From Microbacterium sp. 8M (GTDB lineage: Bacteria; Actinomycetota; Actinomycetes; Actinomycetales; Microbacteriaceae), in assembly GCF_902506375.1 (NCBI RefSeq), contig NZ_LR733284.1:1-64000 (forward strand): a stretch of DNA of 64,000 nt, given 5' to 3'. Both the position numbers and the translations under genes were made by a program. The notes under the pieces were generated by a model, which was given only the letters and a program-made list of their open reading frames with translations, had not been told where the DNA came from and made no database searches. This document shows positions 1-8,571 of this stretch, in pieces (within the stretch, counting starts at the first letter, position 1; each line of letters starts with the position of its first letter).

Positions 1-1064
1 GTGCCGGGGGTTCCAGGGGTTCCCGGGGTTCCAGGCGTGACGGTGCTGGTGCCGCTGACGCTGATGGCGTTGCCGCCGATCGTGATCGGCGCGGTCACCG
101 GCAGCACGATCTGCGTGCCGCCGAGGACCGATCCGTTCCCCGAGGTCGTCGCCCCGGGAGCCCCGGCGCTGCCGCCGCTCGCGGGGCCGCTGGTGCCTCC
201 GGTGGTGGCGGTGCTTTCGCCGAGGACGGAGATGGCGTTGCCGCCGACCGTGATCGGGGCGGTGACGGGCGCCACGATCTGGGTGCCCGAGAGCACGCCG
301 TCGTCGCCGCTGGTGGACGGGCCGGTGGTGCCGCTGCTGGTGCCACCGCTGGCGGTGCCGGATCCGGTGGTGGTGCTTTCGCCGAGGACGGAGATCGCGT
401 TGCCGCCGACTGTGATCGGGGCCGTGACGGGCGCCACGATCTGGGTGCCCGAGAGCACGCCGTCGTCGCCGCTGGTGGACGGGCCGGACGGGCCGGTGGT
501 GCCGCTGCCGGTGCCTCCGCTGGCGGTGCCGGATCCGGTGGTGGCGGTGCTTTCGCCGAGGACGGAGATCGCGTTGCCGCCGACGGTGACCGGGGCGGTG
601 ATGGGCGCCACGATCTGCGTGCCCCCGAGGATCGCGTCGTCGCCACTCGTGCTCGCCGCGGGAGCCGTAGCCGGTGCGGTCGAAGCCGCAGGTGCGGTCG
701 AGGTGCTGTCCGCGGCGCCGAGGACGGCGATGGCGTCGTCCGTGACCGTGATCGGCGCGGTCACCGGAGCCACCACCTGGGTGCCGGATCCGATGCCGTC
801 GTCGCCGGACGTGGTGGCGGCCGGTGCCGGAGCGCTCACCGGTGCGGCGGTGGCCGAGCCGGTGGAGGCGGACAGGCCCAGCACCGAGATCGCGTCGCCG
901 GTCACAGTGACCGGGACCGATACGGGTGCGACGATCTGGGTGCCGGATCCGATCGCGTCGTCCCCGGAGGTGTTGTCGGCGGCGTTCGCTGCCGACGCGC
1001 CGAGCAGGGTGATCCCGCCGGCGATGAGCGTGCCCCAGAGGGCATGCTTCACGAAAGTGCGCAT
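1..1064 (-). CDS. Secreted chaplin-like repeat protein (3' end outside window)
   Basis: The first 28 residues form a signal peptide (MRTFVKH, a hydrophobic stretch, then ASAANA before the mature start ADNTSGDD). The mature part is six tandem units of 53-58 residues. Each carries a core like TQIVAPVTAPITVGGNAISV followed by LG and a Ser/Thr/Gly/Pro-rich linker ending in SGDDxxLxG. The core resembles the chaplin domain (DUF320) of actinobacterial surface-active proteins, but lacks the two cysteines of many chaplins. Spacing between cores is always a multiple of three bases. The ATG follows AGGAG by a normal distance. The frame stays open to base 1, so the C-terminus and any wall-sorting signal are unseen. 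A role in the cell envelope or surface hydrophobicity is inferred. Confidence 0.8.
   Translation of the reverse strand, partial: MRTFVKHALWGTLIAGGITLLGASAANAADNTSGDDAIGSGTQIVAPVSVPVTVTGDAISVLGLSASTGSATAAPVSAPAPAATTSGDDGIGSGTQVVAPVTAPITVTDDAIAVLGAADSTSTAPAASTAPATAPAASTSGDDAILGGTQIVAPITAPVTVGGNAISVLGESTATTGSGTASGGTGSGTTGPSGPSTSGDDGVLSGTQIVAPVTAPITVGGNAISVLGESTTTGSGTASGGTSSGTTGPSTSGDDGVLSGTQIVAPVTAPITVGGNAISVLGESTATTGGTSGPASGGSAGAPGATTSGNGSVLGGTQIVLPVTAPITIGGNAISVSGTSTVTPGTPGTPGTPG
57..990 (-). repeat. Six tandem chaplin-like coding repeats
   Basis: The conserved block encoding TQIVAPV lies at 93-116, 261-284, 423-446, 597-620, 759-782 and 918-941 on the complementary strand. The steps between blocks are 168, 162, 174, 162 and 159 bases. 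The three copies nearest base 1 are most alike at DNA level, especially those at 261 and 423, which suggests recent expansion. The copies nearest the N-terminus have diverged, for example GDAIS and DDAIA in place of GNAIS. Confidence 0.85.
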
Positions 1065-1101
1065 GATGTTGCTCCTGACGTCGAGAGTCGATGGGTTGAG
1101 G

Positions 1102-1144
1102 GCGCGCGTGAGCGCGCGGCTTCCGCTGCCCACAGCGGGGCAGC
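1102..1144 (-). terminator. Two small hairpins between the secreted-protein genes
   Basis: The gap between the two minus-strand secreted-protein genes holds two perfect inverted repeats. One is GCTGCCC/GGGCAGC (1125-1144, six-base loop) and the other is GCGCGC/GCGCGC (1102-1117, four-base loop). Neither has a T-tract. They could partly terminate or stabilise the transcript between the genes. Confidence 0.4.
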
Positions 1145-1154
1145 ATTGATCGAC

Positions 1155-2177
1155 TCAGTCAGGAGAGACGTCGGTGGGGAACACCGGCGAGGGCGGCAGT
1201 GCGTCGTCGTCCGCGGCGCCGGTCGGCGCGTCGGCGGGCGACGGGAAGACGAACGAGGCCGGGCAAGGGGCGAACCACGCCGGCGCACCCGCAGCAGCGC
1301 CCGCCGATGGCGAGGACCCCGTGCCGACCGGTGCGGCCCACGGCTCGGGCAGCACCGGATCCGGCGCCTTCGGAGAGCCCGGCGGCGAGTCCGCGGTGCT
1401 GAGCAGCGCAGCGCGGGGGAGCGTCATGATCGATGGCCCGCGGGCCGACTGCCATCGCGAGGCTGCTCCCGGCGGTGCCGAGCCGACCACGGACGGGTCG
1501 GCGGCGACCGCCACCGGCCCTGAGGACGGAGGGGTCGCGGCAGGGGAGCGCGTGGGGCCGGTGCCCGGATCGATGCCCACGATCGGAGCGAGGGATCCGG
1601 TGAGATCGTCGATCGTGCCGACGAGTCCGCCGATCGCGGTCCCGACGCCGAGCGGTGCGATGACGTCGCCGACGACGGGCAATGCGGTGACGACGTCGAC
1701 CACGGGCGTGGTGACGGCGGCGAGCTCTCCGGACCCGAGTCCGGTCGACACCGAGGCCAGCGCGTCGGGGACGTCGTGCGCGACCATGCCGACGGTGTCC
1801 GCCACCCCCTCGGACGGCGACGTGGCCGGATCCGGCGGGACGACGTCGGCGACGGGCTGCGCCGTCTCCGCGATCGCGGACGCCGCCGATCCGACCAGAT
1901 CGGTCGCGACCGGCACCGCGTCCGGCTCGGCGGTTGGTGCGGCAGGGTCGATTCCGGTGGCCGCACGGAGCGTGCTGTCGACCACGGACACCGCGGACGA
2001 GCCGGTATCGCTGAGGAGCCCCGCGGCTCCGTCGAGCAGTCCGCTGCCGTCATCCGCGTGCGCCGACGACGATCCGAGGATCACGGAGAGCGCCGCCCAT
2101 CCGAGCGCGAGGCAGGCGCCCCCGAGCAGGCTCGCACGAAGCCGGCGACCGCTGGAAACGATCCCGTCCACGTGCAT
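1155..2177 (-). CDS. Exported Ala/Pro/Val-rich protein of unknown function
   Basis: A 340-residue protein with a positively charged N-terminus (SSGRRLR), a hydrophobic segment at about residues 16-35, and a likely cleavage site after SSSAHA. The rest is low-complexity, rich in Ala, Val, Asp, Pro and Ser, with short hydrophobic stretches such as VVDVVTALPVVGDVIAPLGV but no catalytic motif I recognise. It lies 90 bases upstream of the chaplin-like gene on the same strand, so both are probably envelope proteins. The frame is open further upstream, but that extension is Arg/Ser-rich and would put about 85 residues before the signal peptide. I therefore start at the ATG after GGGGGTG. Confidence 0.65.
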   Translation of the reverse strand: MHVDGIVSSGRRLRASLLGGACLALGWAALSVILGSSSAHADDGSGLLDGAAGLLSDTGSSAVSVVDSTLRAATGIDPAAPTAEPDAVPVATDLVGSAASAIAETAQPVADVVPPDPATSPSEGVADTVGMVAHDVPDALASVSTGLGSGELAAVTTPVVDVVTALPVVGDVIAPLGVGTAIGGLVGTIDDLTGSLAPIVGIDPGTGPTRSPAATPPSSGPVAVAADPSVVGSAPPGAASRWQSARGPSIMTLPRAALLSTADSPPGSPKAPDPVLPEPWAAPVGTGSSPSAGAAAGAPAWFAPCPASFVFPSPADAPTGAADDDALPPSPVFPTDVSPD

Positions 2178-2225
2178 CACCCCCAGAACGCCGCTGTCCC
2201 GACCCCCCACGTTTTCTTGGCGCAG

Positions 2226-2255
2226 ACTGTACGCCTTGCAGCGACGCCCGTCCAG
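2226..2255 (-). promoter_or_regulatory. Candidate promoter of the exported-protein gene
   Basis: Read on the minus strand, CTGGAC is followed after 18 bases by TACAGT, about 50 bases upstream of the chosen ATG at 2177. The elements resemble a housekeeping actinobacterial promoter. They support the downstream start, because the longer open frame would begin upstream of this promoter. Confidence 0.35.
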
Positions 2256-2424
2256 GGCCTGTTCGATTTCTTCGGCGGTGGATCCACCGCGTTGCTGGGC
2301 TCTCGATACCTGCGAGCGTGAGCGCTTCCGGCGGCCCCTGCTGCTCATCTGAGCGGCGCCACTCCCGCCGAACGGCTGACTTGACAAACGGGTCCCCTCA
2401 TGCGCTGTCTCCACTGAGTTGTAC

Positions 2425-2617
2425 ACATCCACACAACGCTGCGTGAACCTTAAAGAGGGACTTTAAACAGATTCTCATCCACAGGGTGAGGAAACAGGAA
2501 CTGCCTGATCAGTGAACAGAAAAAAGTTCAGATGCTCCGCAGTCCCCACAGTTATCCCCAGGCGTTCTGCACAGACTCTCCGGACTTTCTCGCAATCCCT
2601 CCACATAGTTATCCACA
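2425..2617 (+). promoter_or_regulatory. Cluster of DnaA-box-like sites upstream of dnaB
   Basis: The 583-base gap 2178-2760 is less GC-rich in its centre. It contains one perfect DnaA box, TTATCCACA (2609-2617), two single-mismatch copies, TCATCCACA (2475-2483) and TTATCCCCA (2552-2560), and a weaker ACATCCACA (2425-2433), all on the same strand. A perfect inverted repeat, TTAAAG/CTTTAA with a five-base spacer, sits at 2450-2466. No convincing coding region occupies the gap. The sites suggest DnaA-linked control of dnaB or a DnaA-titrating locus. A second origin is not implied. Confidence 0.45.
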
Positions 2618-2760
2618 GGCCTCTCGCGCGTACGGGTAGCGTTGTCCAGCAACCCGATGTCGGTGGTCCGTGATGCGATGTGCGCGCGGGGAGATGAGCT
2701 CCGCGAGACCGGGTGCCGACCGGGATGGCGACGCCGGCGGGGTAGGAGAAGGGGGCGCAT

Positions 2761-4146
2761 GTGTCGATCGCGGATATCGCGGAAGAGCGGCTCGGTGGCG
2801 AGCGGGGTCCGGAGCGGACGCCTCCGCACGATCTCATGGCTGAGCAGTCCACGCTCGGCGGCATGCTGCTCTCGAAGGACGCGGTCGCCGATGTCATCGA
2901 GTCCTTGCGCGGATCCGACTTCTACATCCCCAAGCACGAGCTGATCTTCGACGCGATCCTCTCGCTGTACTCGCACGGCGAGCCCACCGACGTCATCGCC
3001 GTCACCGACGAGCTCATCAAGAACGGCAACCTGTCTCGGGCCGGCGGTGCCGACTACCTGCACTCGCTCACCTCGATCGTGCCGACCGCGGCGAACGCCG
3101 GGTTCTACGCCGGAATCGTGTCGGAGCGCGCGATCCTGCGCAAGCTCGTCGACGCCGGTACCCGCATCGTGCAGATGGGCTACGACGGCCAGGGCGATGC
3201 GGTCGACCTGGTCAACAGCGCGCAGGCCGAGATCTACTCCGTCACCGGCACCGAGCAGGCCGAGGACTACGTGCCGCTCACCGTCGCCGTCGACGCGGCC
3301 GTCGAGGAGATCGAGGCGGCCAGCGGCCGGGACGGATCCATGACCGGTGTGCCCACCGGCTTCCGCGAGCTCGACGAGCTGACCAACGGCCTGCACGGCG
3401 GACAGATGATCGTCGTCGCCGCGCGACCCGCGATGGGAAAGTCCACGCTCGCGCTCGACTTCGCGCGTGCGGCATCGATCGGCCACAACCAGCCGTCGAT
3501 CTTCTTCTCGCTCGAGATGGGCAAGGCGGAGATCGCCATGCGTCTGCTCAGCGCCGAGGGCGCCGTGCCTTTGCAGAACCTGCGCAAGGGAACCCTCGAC
3601 CAGCGCGACTGGACCACGGTCGCCGCGACGCGCGGGCGCATCAACGACGCCCCGCTGTACATCGACGACAGCCCGAACATGACGCTCGTCGAGATCCGCG
3701 CCAAGTGCCGTCGGCTCAAGCAGCGCGCCGGGCTGAAGATGGTCATCATCGACTACCTGCAGCTGATGACGAGCGGCAAGCGCGTCGAGTCGCGTCAGCA
3801 GGAGGTCTCGGAGTTCTCCCGCGCCCTGAAGCTGCTGGCGAAGGAGCTGCAGGTGCCGGTGATCGCGCTTTCGCAGCTGAACCGTGGCCCCGAGCAGCGA
3901 CAGGACAAGAAGCCCGCCATCAGCGACCTGCGTGAATCGGGATCCATCGAGCAGGACGCCGACATGGTGATCCTGCTGCACCGCGATTCGGTCTACGACA
4001 AGGACGTGCGCCCGGGCGAGGCCGACCTCATCGTCGCCAAGCACCGTAACGGCCCCACCGCCACCATCCAGGTCGCCTTCCAGGGCCACTTCTCCCGCTT
4101 CGCCGACATGGCCAGCGACTTCCAGGGCGGCGGCGACTTCCACTGA
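2761..4146 (+). CDS. dnaB: Replicative DNA helicase DnaB
   Basis: A 461-residue RecA-fold hexameric helicase that unwinds DNA at the replication fork and recruits primase. Residues about 20-120 form the N-terminal collar domain (MAEQSTLGGMLLSKDAVADV). The Walker A motif ARPAMGKST is at 221-229, Walker B MVIIDYLQLM begins at 327, and the DLRESGSIEQDAD helicase motif follows. The length is that of an intein-free DnaB. The GTG start follows AGGAGAAGGGGG. An ATG two bases upstream is out of frame. In many actinobacteria dnaB follows rplI, but here the neighbour upstream is an unrelated exported protein on the other strand. Confidence 0.97.
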   Translation: MSIADIAEERLGGERGPERTPPHDLMAEQSTLGGMLLSKDAVADVIESLRGSDFYIPKHELIFDAILSLYSHGEPTDVIAVTDELIKNGNLSRAGGADYLHSLTSIVPTAANAGFYAGIVSERAILRKLVDAGTRIVQMGYDGQGDAVDLVNSAQAEIYSVTGTEQAEDYVPLTVAVDAAVEEIEAASGRDGSMTGVPTGFRELDELTNGLHGGQMIVVAARPAMGKSTLALDFARAASIGHNQPSIFFSLEMGKAEIAMRLLSAEGAVPLQNLRKGTLDQRDWTTVAATRGRINDAPLYIDDSPNMTLVEIRAKCRRLKQRAGLKMVIIDYLQLMTSGKRVESRQQEVSEFSRALKLLAKELQVPVIALSQLNRGPEQRQDKKPAISDLRESGSIEQDADMVILLHRDSVYDKDVRPGEADLIVAKHRNGPTATIQVAFQGHFSRFADMASDFQGGGDFH

Positions 4147-4182
4147 CGCAGCAAAGTCAGCGCAGGATCGGGAGCCACCGCA

Positions 4183-4214
4183 GGATGGGCAGGCGCTGCC
4201 AGAGCGCGTCATCC
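4183..4214. terminator. Convergent terminator-like hairpin, dnaB/lacI-family gene
   Basis: GGATG pairs with CATCC around an inner GGCAG-GCG-CTGCC stem, in the 72-base gap between the converging dnaB and lacI-type genes. There is no T-tract. Confidence 0.4.
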
Positions 4215-4218
4215 CGGT

Positions 4219-5232
4219 TCAGCGAACCGAGTCGCGCATGACGACCGGCATCGGGATCAACGACTCGGTCGCGGGCTCGGGGTGCAGGATAAGGTCCACC
4301 GCGCGGGAGCCCATCGCCTCGTGGGGGAGAGCTACCGTGGTCAGGCCCGGCCGGAGATAGGCGGCGATCTCGTCGTTGTCGAAGGACACGATCGACAGAT
4401 CCTCCGGGATGCGCACCCCGAGCTCACCGGCCGCCTGGTAGGCGCCGAACGCGAGCCTGTCGTTCATGGCGACGATCGCACGGGGCGGGTTCTTCTGCCT
4501 CAGCAGGCGTTTCGTGGCCTGGTAGCCCTCGTCCGGCTCCCACAGCCACACCGAGACTTCCGCCACGAACTCCAGATCTTGGTCGGCCATCGCCTCGCGG
4601 ATCCCGGCGACGCGCTGGGCGACCGTGGCCGAGCGGAACAGTTCCCTCTCCTTCGCCTCGCTCTGGCCGAGCAGGGCGATGCCGTCGCGGAACCCCGCGT
4701 CCATGAGCACCTGGATCGCGGCGCGCCCTCCGCGGTACTCGTCGGGGAGCACGGAGTGGGGGAAGCGGCTGTTGGTGGCGTTCAGCATCACTGCGGGCGT
4801 CTCGATGCGCATGTCGGGGAGGAAGAGCTCCCGCGCGCGCATGGCTGCGAAGACGATGCCGTCCACCTGCCGGTCGAGTGCGGCGCCGATCGCCTCGGTC
4901 TCGCGCTTGGGCTCGCCGCCGGTCTCGAGCACCATCATGACGTGCCCGGCCGCCTCTGCCGCCGACAGGGCGCCCTTGATGAGCCCTGATGCGAATCGGG
5001 TGGTCGCGACGACATCCGAGATGAAGGCGATCGTCTGCGTCTTGTTGGTCTTGAGTCCGCGGGCGGCGACGTTGGGACGGTATCCGAGCTCGGCGGCCGC
5101 GGCGTGCACGCGGTCGTGCGCCTCCTGGGAGAGGCGGGTGTCGGGCCTGCCGTTCAGGATCATGGAGGCCGCGGAGACGGACAGGCCGGCCTTCTTGGCG
5201 ACATCGGTCAGGGTCACGCGCCTGCTCAGCAT
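4219..5232 (-). CDS. LacI-family transcriptional repressor of sugar locus 1
   Basis: A 337-residue regulator. An N-terminal LacI helix-turn-helix (residues 5-26, VTLTDVAKKAGLSVSAASMI) and hinge region (YRPNVAARGLK) precede a periplasmic-binding-protein-like effector domain (about 60-337) with the usual NDRLAFGAYQAAGELGVRIP and SIVSFDND motifs. The start has a strong AAGGAGGAGG ribosome site. It is divergent from the sugar transporter operon starting at 5390, and a perfect LacI-type palindrome lies in the shared region, so it most likely represses that operon until its sugar binds. The effector sugar cannot be read from the sequence. Confidence 0.9.
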   Translation of the reverse strand: MLSRRVTLTDVAKKAGLSVSAASMILNGRPDTRLSQEAHDRVHAAAAELGYRPNVAARGLKTNKTQTIAFISDVVATTRFASGLIKGALSAAEAAGHVMMVLETGGEPKRETEAIGAALDRQVDGIVFAAMRARELFLPDMRIETPAVMLNATNSRFPHSVLPDEYRGGRAAIQVLMDAGFRDGIALLGQSEAKERELFRSATVAQRVAGIREAMADQDLEFVAEVSVWLWEPDEGYQATKRLLRQKNPPRAIVAMNDRLAFGAYQAAGELGVRIPEDLSIVSFDNDEIAAYLRPGLTTVALPHEAMGSRAVDLILHPEPATESLIPMPVVMRDSVR

Positions 5233-5293
5233 CGAGAACCTCCTCCTTGTCTGCGTGCGGTGGCCGTGCCCGACCCGGCTCGTCGGCCTGCAG

Positions 5294-5345
5294 TTGACAA
5301 ACGTACGCGAGTTGGTTCAGGATTGGCCCGCTGAAAGCTTTCAGC
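5294..5345 (+). promoter_or_regulatory. Promoter and LacI operator of sugar locus 1
   Basis: TTGACA (5294-5299) and CAGGAT (5318-5323) are spaced by 18 bases. The perfect 16-base palindrome GCTGAAAGCTTTCAGC (5330-5345) covers the expected transcription start. A symmetric site with a central CG-like dyad in this position is typical for LacI-family repression of the downstream operon. Confidence 0.7.
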
Positions 5346-5389
5346 AAAGGGAATCGGGAGTGTTGCTCCCACGACAAAGGAGTCTCTGC

Positions 5390-6742
5390 ATGTCCGCATC
5401 TGCACGGGGAAGACGGGTGCGCGGCGCAACGAGCGTCGCCGTGATCGCCTCGCTCGCCGCCATCGCCCTCACGGCGTGCGCGCCCGGTTCGTCGACCGGC
5501 GGCGCGACCGCTGCGACCGAGGTCAGCACCGAGCTGACGAAGGACAAGGTCCAGCTCACGATCGCCGATGAGACCGGCTTCCCGCTGACGGACGAGCTCA
5601 CCAAGGAGTTCACCAAGCAGCACCCGAACATCACGTTCAAGATCACCCGCGACACGTTCCAGAACCTCACCGCGAACGCGCCGAAGCTGCTCGCGAGCTC
5701 CACGCCGCCCGACCTCATCCGGCTCCCCACCCTGGGCGACACGGTAAAGGACGGCCTCGTCGCGAACCTCGATCCGTACTTCACCGCCTACGGCTGGGAC
5801 AAGTGGTCGCCGGCGCAGCTCGCCCCGCTGCGGATGACGGCCGAGGGGGTCCGCGGGAGCGGATCGCTGTACCAGCTCGGCCTCGGCTACAGCGTGACCG
5901 GGATCTTCATGAACACGAAGCTCGCGCAGCAGGCCGGCATCAGCGCGCCGCCCGAGACGCTCGCCGAGCTCGAGGAGGACTTCGCGAAGGCCAAGGCCGC
6001 CGGCATCGCGCCTCTGGTCGAGGGCGACAAGGACGGCGTCGTCAACTTCGCCGTGCAGGCCGCGATGAACCAGTACGCCGACAAGCAGCAGTTCCTCGAC
6101 TGGATGTTCAACAAGCCGGGGGCCAGCTTCAGCACGCCCGGCAACGTCAAGGGCGCTGAGCTGATCCGCAGCTGGGCAGATGCGGGCTACTTCCCGTCGG
6201 ACATCAACGCCCTCGACTACTTCTCCTTCGTCAGCCGCTTCCAGGACGACGGCGGCGTGTTCACGTTCAACGGCAACTGGGAGGCGACGAACTACGCGAA
6301 GAAGCTCGGCAAGGATCTGACCTTCTTCCTCGTCCCGCCGGCCGAGAAGGGCGGCACGCACGTCGCGATGGGCGCCGCGAACTCGTTCTCCGCCGCGGCC
6401 AAGTCCACGCACCTCAACGAGGTGGCGTACTTCCTCAACTGGGTGCACACGAACGACAAGGCGCGTCAGATCGTCGTCGACGTCACCGGGGCGGCCCCCG
6501 GCGGCGACCCGTCGCAGGCGCAGCCGAAGGTGGAGAAGGGATCGATCACCGAGCAGGTCCTCGCGGCGGCCGCGCAGGTCGCCAAGGAGGACGGCCAGGT
6601 CGACTTCATGGCGAACACCACGGCCGGCATCTACGCCGGAGCGATCATCCCCGAATCGCAGCTGCTCGTGACCTCCCAGATCTCGGGTCAGGAGTACGTC
6701 GACAAGGTGCAGGCGTTCTACGCCCAGGAAGTGAAGAAGTAG
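5390..6742 (+). CDS. CUT1-type sugar ABC transporter, substrate-binding lipoprotein
   Basis: A 450-residue extracellular solute-binding protein (family 1). The N-terminus has an Arg-rich region, a hydrophobic core and a lipobox ending at Cys30 (ALTAC), so it should be lipid-anchored on the outer face of the membrane. The body has the family pattern: a start like VQLTIADETGFPLTDELTKE, the TPPDLIRLP segment, and the late MGAANSFSAAAKS region. The ATG follows AAAGGAG at 5376-5382. It is the first gene of an operon with two permeases, a glycosidase-like enzyme and a serine hydrolase. Its ligand is probably the oligosaccharide cleaved by the hydrolase at 8572. Confidence 0.9.
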   Translation: MSASARGRRVRGATSVAVIASLAAIALTACAPGSSTGGATAATEVSTELTKDKVQLTIADETGFPLTDELTKEFTKQHPNITFKITRDTFQNLTANAPKLLASSTPPDLIRLPTLGDTVKDGLVANLDPYFTAYGWDKWSPAQLAPLRMTAEGVRGSGSLYQLGLGYSVTGIFMNTKLAQQAGISAPPETLAELEEDFAKAKAAGIAPLVEGDKDGVVNFAVQAAMNQYADKQQFLDWMFNKPGASFSTPGNVKGAELIRSWADAGYFPSDINALDYFSFVSRFQDDGGVFTFNGNWEATNYAKKLGKDLTFFLVPPAEKGGTHVAMGAANSFSAAAKSTHLNEVAYFLNWVHTNDKARQIVVDVTGAAPGGDPSQAQPKVEKGSITEQVLAAAAQVAKEDGQVDFMANTTAGIYAGAIIPESQLLVTSQISGQEYVDKVQAFYAQEVKK

Positions 6743-6744
6743 CC

Positions 6745-7746
6745 ATGACCTCCACGCGGTCTCGCTCGGGCGGGGACACGACCTACCCCGCCCTGTCGGC
6801 ACGACGGGTGGCTCGCGACCTCGCCCGCGAGGCCGCCGCGGAGCCGACCGGCCGCCCGCCCGTCCGTCGTGGGACGGGTGGGCGGTCCGGCCGGATCGGC
6901 TGGGTGCTCGTCGCCCCGGCGCTGTTCTTCTACGCGGCGTTCGTGCTCTGGCCCCTGGTCCAGGGCGTCCAGTACTCGTTCTACGACTGGAACGGCATCG
7001 GCCCCTCGACCTGGGTCGGTCTGGCGAACTACCTCACGGTCTTCACGGATCCGGATCTGCTCGGGGCGATCCGCAACGCCTTCGTCCTGATCGCGTTCTT
7101 CACCGTCATCCCGGTGACGGCGGGGCTCGTCCTCGCCACGCTGATCCGCTCGGTGCGCGCCGGCTTCTTCTCGAGCGCATCGCAGACGATCCTGTTCCTG
7201 CCGCAGATCATCCCGCTCGCCGCCGCCGGCATCGCGTGGTCGTGGATGTACGCCCAGACGGGCGCGGTCAACCAGATCCTCGGCTGGATCGGGCTGGGCG
7301 GGCTCGCGCGCCCCTGGCTCGGCGACTATCAGACGGCGCTGCCGGCGGTGGGCCTGATCGGCTCGTGGACCCTCACGGGGCTGTGCACCGTGCTGCTGCT
7401 GACCGGCATCGGCAAGATCGACGTCTCGCTGTACGAGGCGGCCCGCCTGGACGGCGCGGGATGGTGGCGCGAGTTCTTCACCATCACCATCCCGGGGCTG
7501 CGCCAGGAGCTCGCCGTGCTCGTGACCATCACGATCATCGCCGCGCTGAGCAGCTTCGACATCATCTACACCACCACCCTCGGCGGCCCCGGACGGGCCA
7601 CTCTCGTGCCGGGCATCTCCATCTACCGGATCGGCTTCACCCAGAGCGAGGTGGGCCTCGCCTCCGCCTTCGGGATCGTCCTGATGATCCTCGTGCTCGC
7701 GGTGGTCCTCCCGATCCAGCGTCTCTCGAAAGTCCGCGACAAATGA
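6745..7746 (+). CDS. Sugar ABC transporter permease (MalF/UgpA type)
   Basis: A 333-residue inner-membrane permease. An unusually long Arg-rich cytoplasmic N-terminus (about 50 residues) precedes about six membrane segments. The EAA loop that contacts the ATPase is visible as EAARLDGAGWWREFFTITIP. The gene begins two bases after the binding-protein stop codon and overlaps the next permease by four bases (ATGA), so the genes are translationally coupled. Confidence 0.92.
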   Translation: MTSTRSRSGGDTTYPALSARRVARDLAREAAAEPTGRPPVRRGTGGRSGRIGWVLVAPALFFYAAFVLWPLVQGVQYSFYDWNGIGPSTWVGLANYLTVFTDPDLLGAIRNAFVLIAFFTVIPVTAGLVLATLIRSVRAGFFSSASQTILFLPQIIPLAAAGIAWSWMYAQTGAVNQILGWIGLGGLARPWLGDYQTALPAVGLIGSWTLTGLCTVLLLTGIGKIDVSLYEAARLDGAGWWREFFTITIPGLRQELAVLVTITIIAALSSFDIIYTTTLGGPGRATLVPGISIYRIGFTQSEVGLASAFGIVLMILVLAVVLPIQRLSKVRDK

Positions 7747-8567
7747 TCGTCAACCCGATCGAGAAGTGGACGGGGCGAGTGCTCCTCGTCCTGGTCCTCG
7801 TGCTCACCGTCATCCCTCTGCTGAACATGGTGTCGGCCGCTCTGCAGCCGGCCGACGTGAACCCGACCGGGCTCGCCTGGCCGTCGGATCCCCAGTGGGG
7901 GAACTTCGTCGAGGCGTTCAACACCGGGCACGTCTGGGAGCTCCTCGGCTCGAGCGCGCTCGTCGTGCTGGGCGTGGTGCCGATCAGCCTGATCGTCGCG
8001 TCGCTCGCCGGCTACGCGCTCGGCGGCATCAGGATGCGCGGCTCGCGGGCCCTGCTCATCCTCTTCGTGCTCGGGCTGACGATCCCGTTCGAGGCGATCA
8101 TCATCCCGCTGTACTACGAGATGCAGTCGCTCAACGTGCTCAACACCCAGTGGGCGATCATCCTCCCCCTCATCGGGCTGTTCATGCCGTTCAGCGTGTT
8201 CTGGATGCGGGCGCACTTCGTCGGCGTGCCCGAGGAGCTCGCCGAGGCCGCCCGCATGGACGGCGCCGGCATGTGGCAGGAGCTGAGGCACATCCAGCTG
8301 CCGCTCGCGCGGCCGGCGATGTCGGCGCTGGCGATCCTGCTCTTCCTGTGGACGTGGAACCAGTTCCTGCTGCCGGTCGTGCTCGTCTCCGACCCGCTGC
8401 AGCGCACCGTCGCGGGGGCGCTCACGTTCTTCCAGGGGCAATACAGCCTGAGCATCCCGCTGCTGAACGCGGGCGCGCTGATCATCATCCTTCCCACCGT
8501 CCTGATCTTCGTGATCTTCCAGCGCCAGTTCATCAAGGCGCTGATCCAGGGCGCGGTCAAGGGCTGA
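7743..8567 (+). CDS. Sugar ABC transporter permease (MalG/UgpE type)
   Basis: A 274-residue permease with about six membrane segments and the EAA motif EAARMDGAGMWQELRHIQLP. It starts at an ATG overlapping the stop of the preceding permease by four bases. The two permeases form the membrane channel of the transporter. No ATPase gene is present in the operon, so the pump must use an MsiK-like ATPase encoded elsewhere, as is common in actinobacteria. Confidence 0.92.
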   Translation: MIVNPIEKWTGRVLLVLVLVLTVIPLLNMVSAALQPADVNPTGLAWPSDPQWGNFVEAFNTGHVWELLGSSALVVLGVVPISLIVASLAGYALGGIRMRGSRALLILFVLGLTIPFEAIIIPLYYEMQSLNVLNTQWAIILPLIGLFMPFSVFWMRAHFVGVPEELAEAARMDGAGMWQELRHIQLPLARPAMSALAILLFLWTWNQFLLPVVLVSDPLQRTVAGALTFFQGQYSLSIPLLNAGALIIILPTVLIFVIFQRQFIKALIQGAVKG

Positions 8568-8571
8568 CGGG

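Noticed and set aside
1..1149. Long plus-strand open frame over the first kilobase
   Set aside because: It is the complement of the chaplin-like gene. The minus-strand frame has a signal peptide, ribosome site and regular domain repeats, while the plus frame shows only a Pro/Val-rich shadow.
2381..2410. TTGACA as a promoter for dnaB
   Set aside because: No acceptable -10 element follows at 16-18 bases, and the position is nearly 380 bases before the start codon.
2178..2432. N-terminal extension of the exported protein at 1155
   Set aside because: The extension is Arg/Ser-rich, would bury the signal peptide and overlaps the likely promoter at 2226-2255.
2425..2617. Chromosomal origin of replication
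   Set aside because: Only three to four box-like sites, no dnaA, dnaN or rpmH nearby, so the evidence supports at most a DnaA-binding regulatory site.
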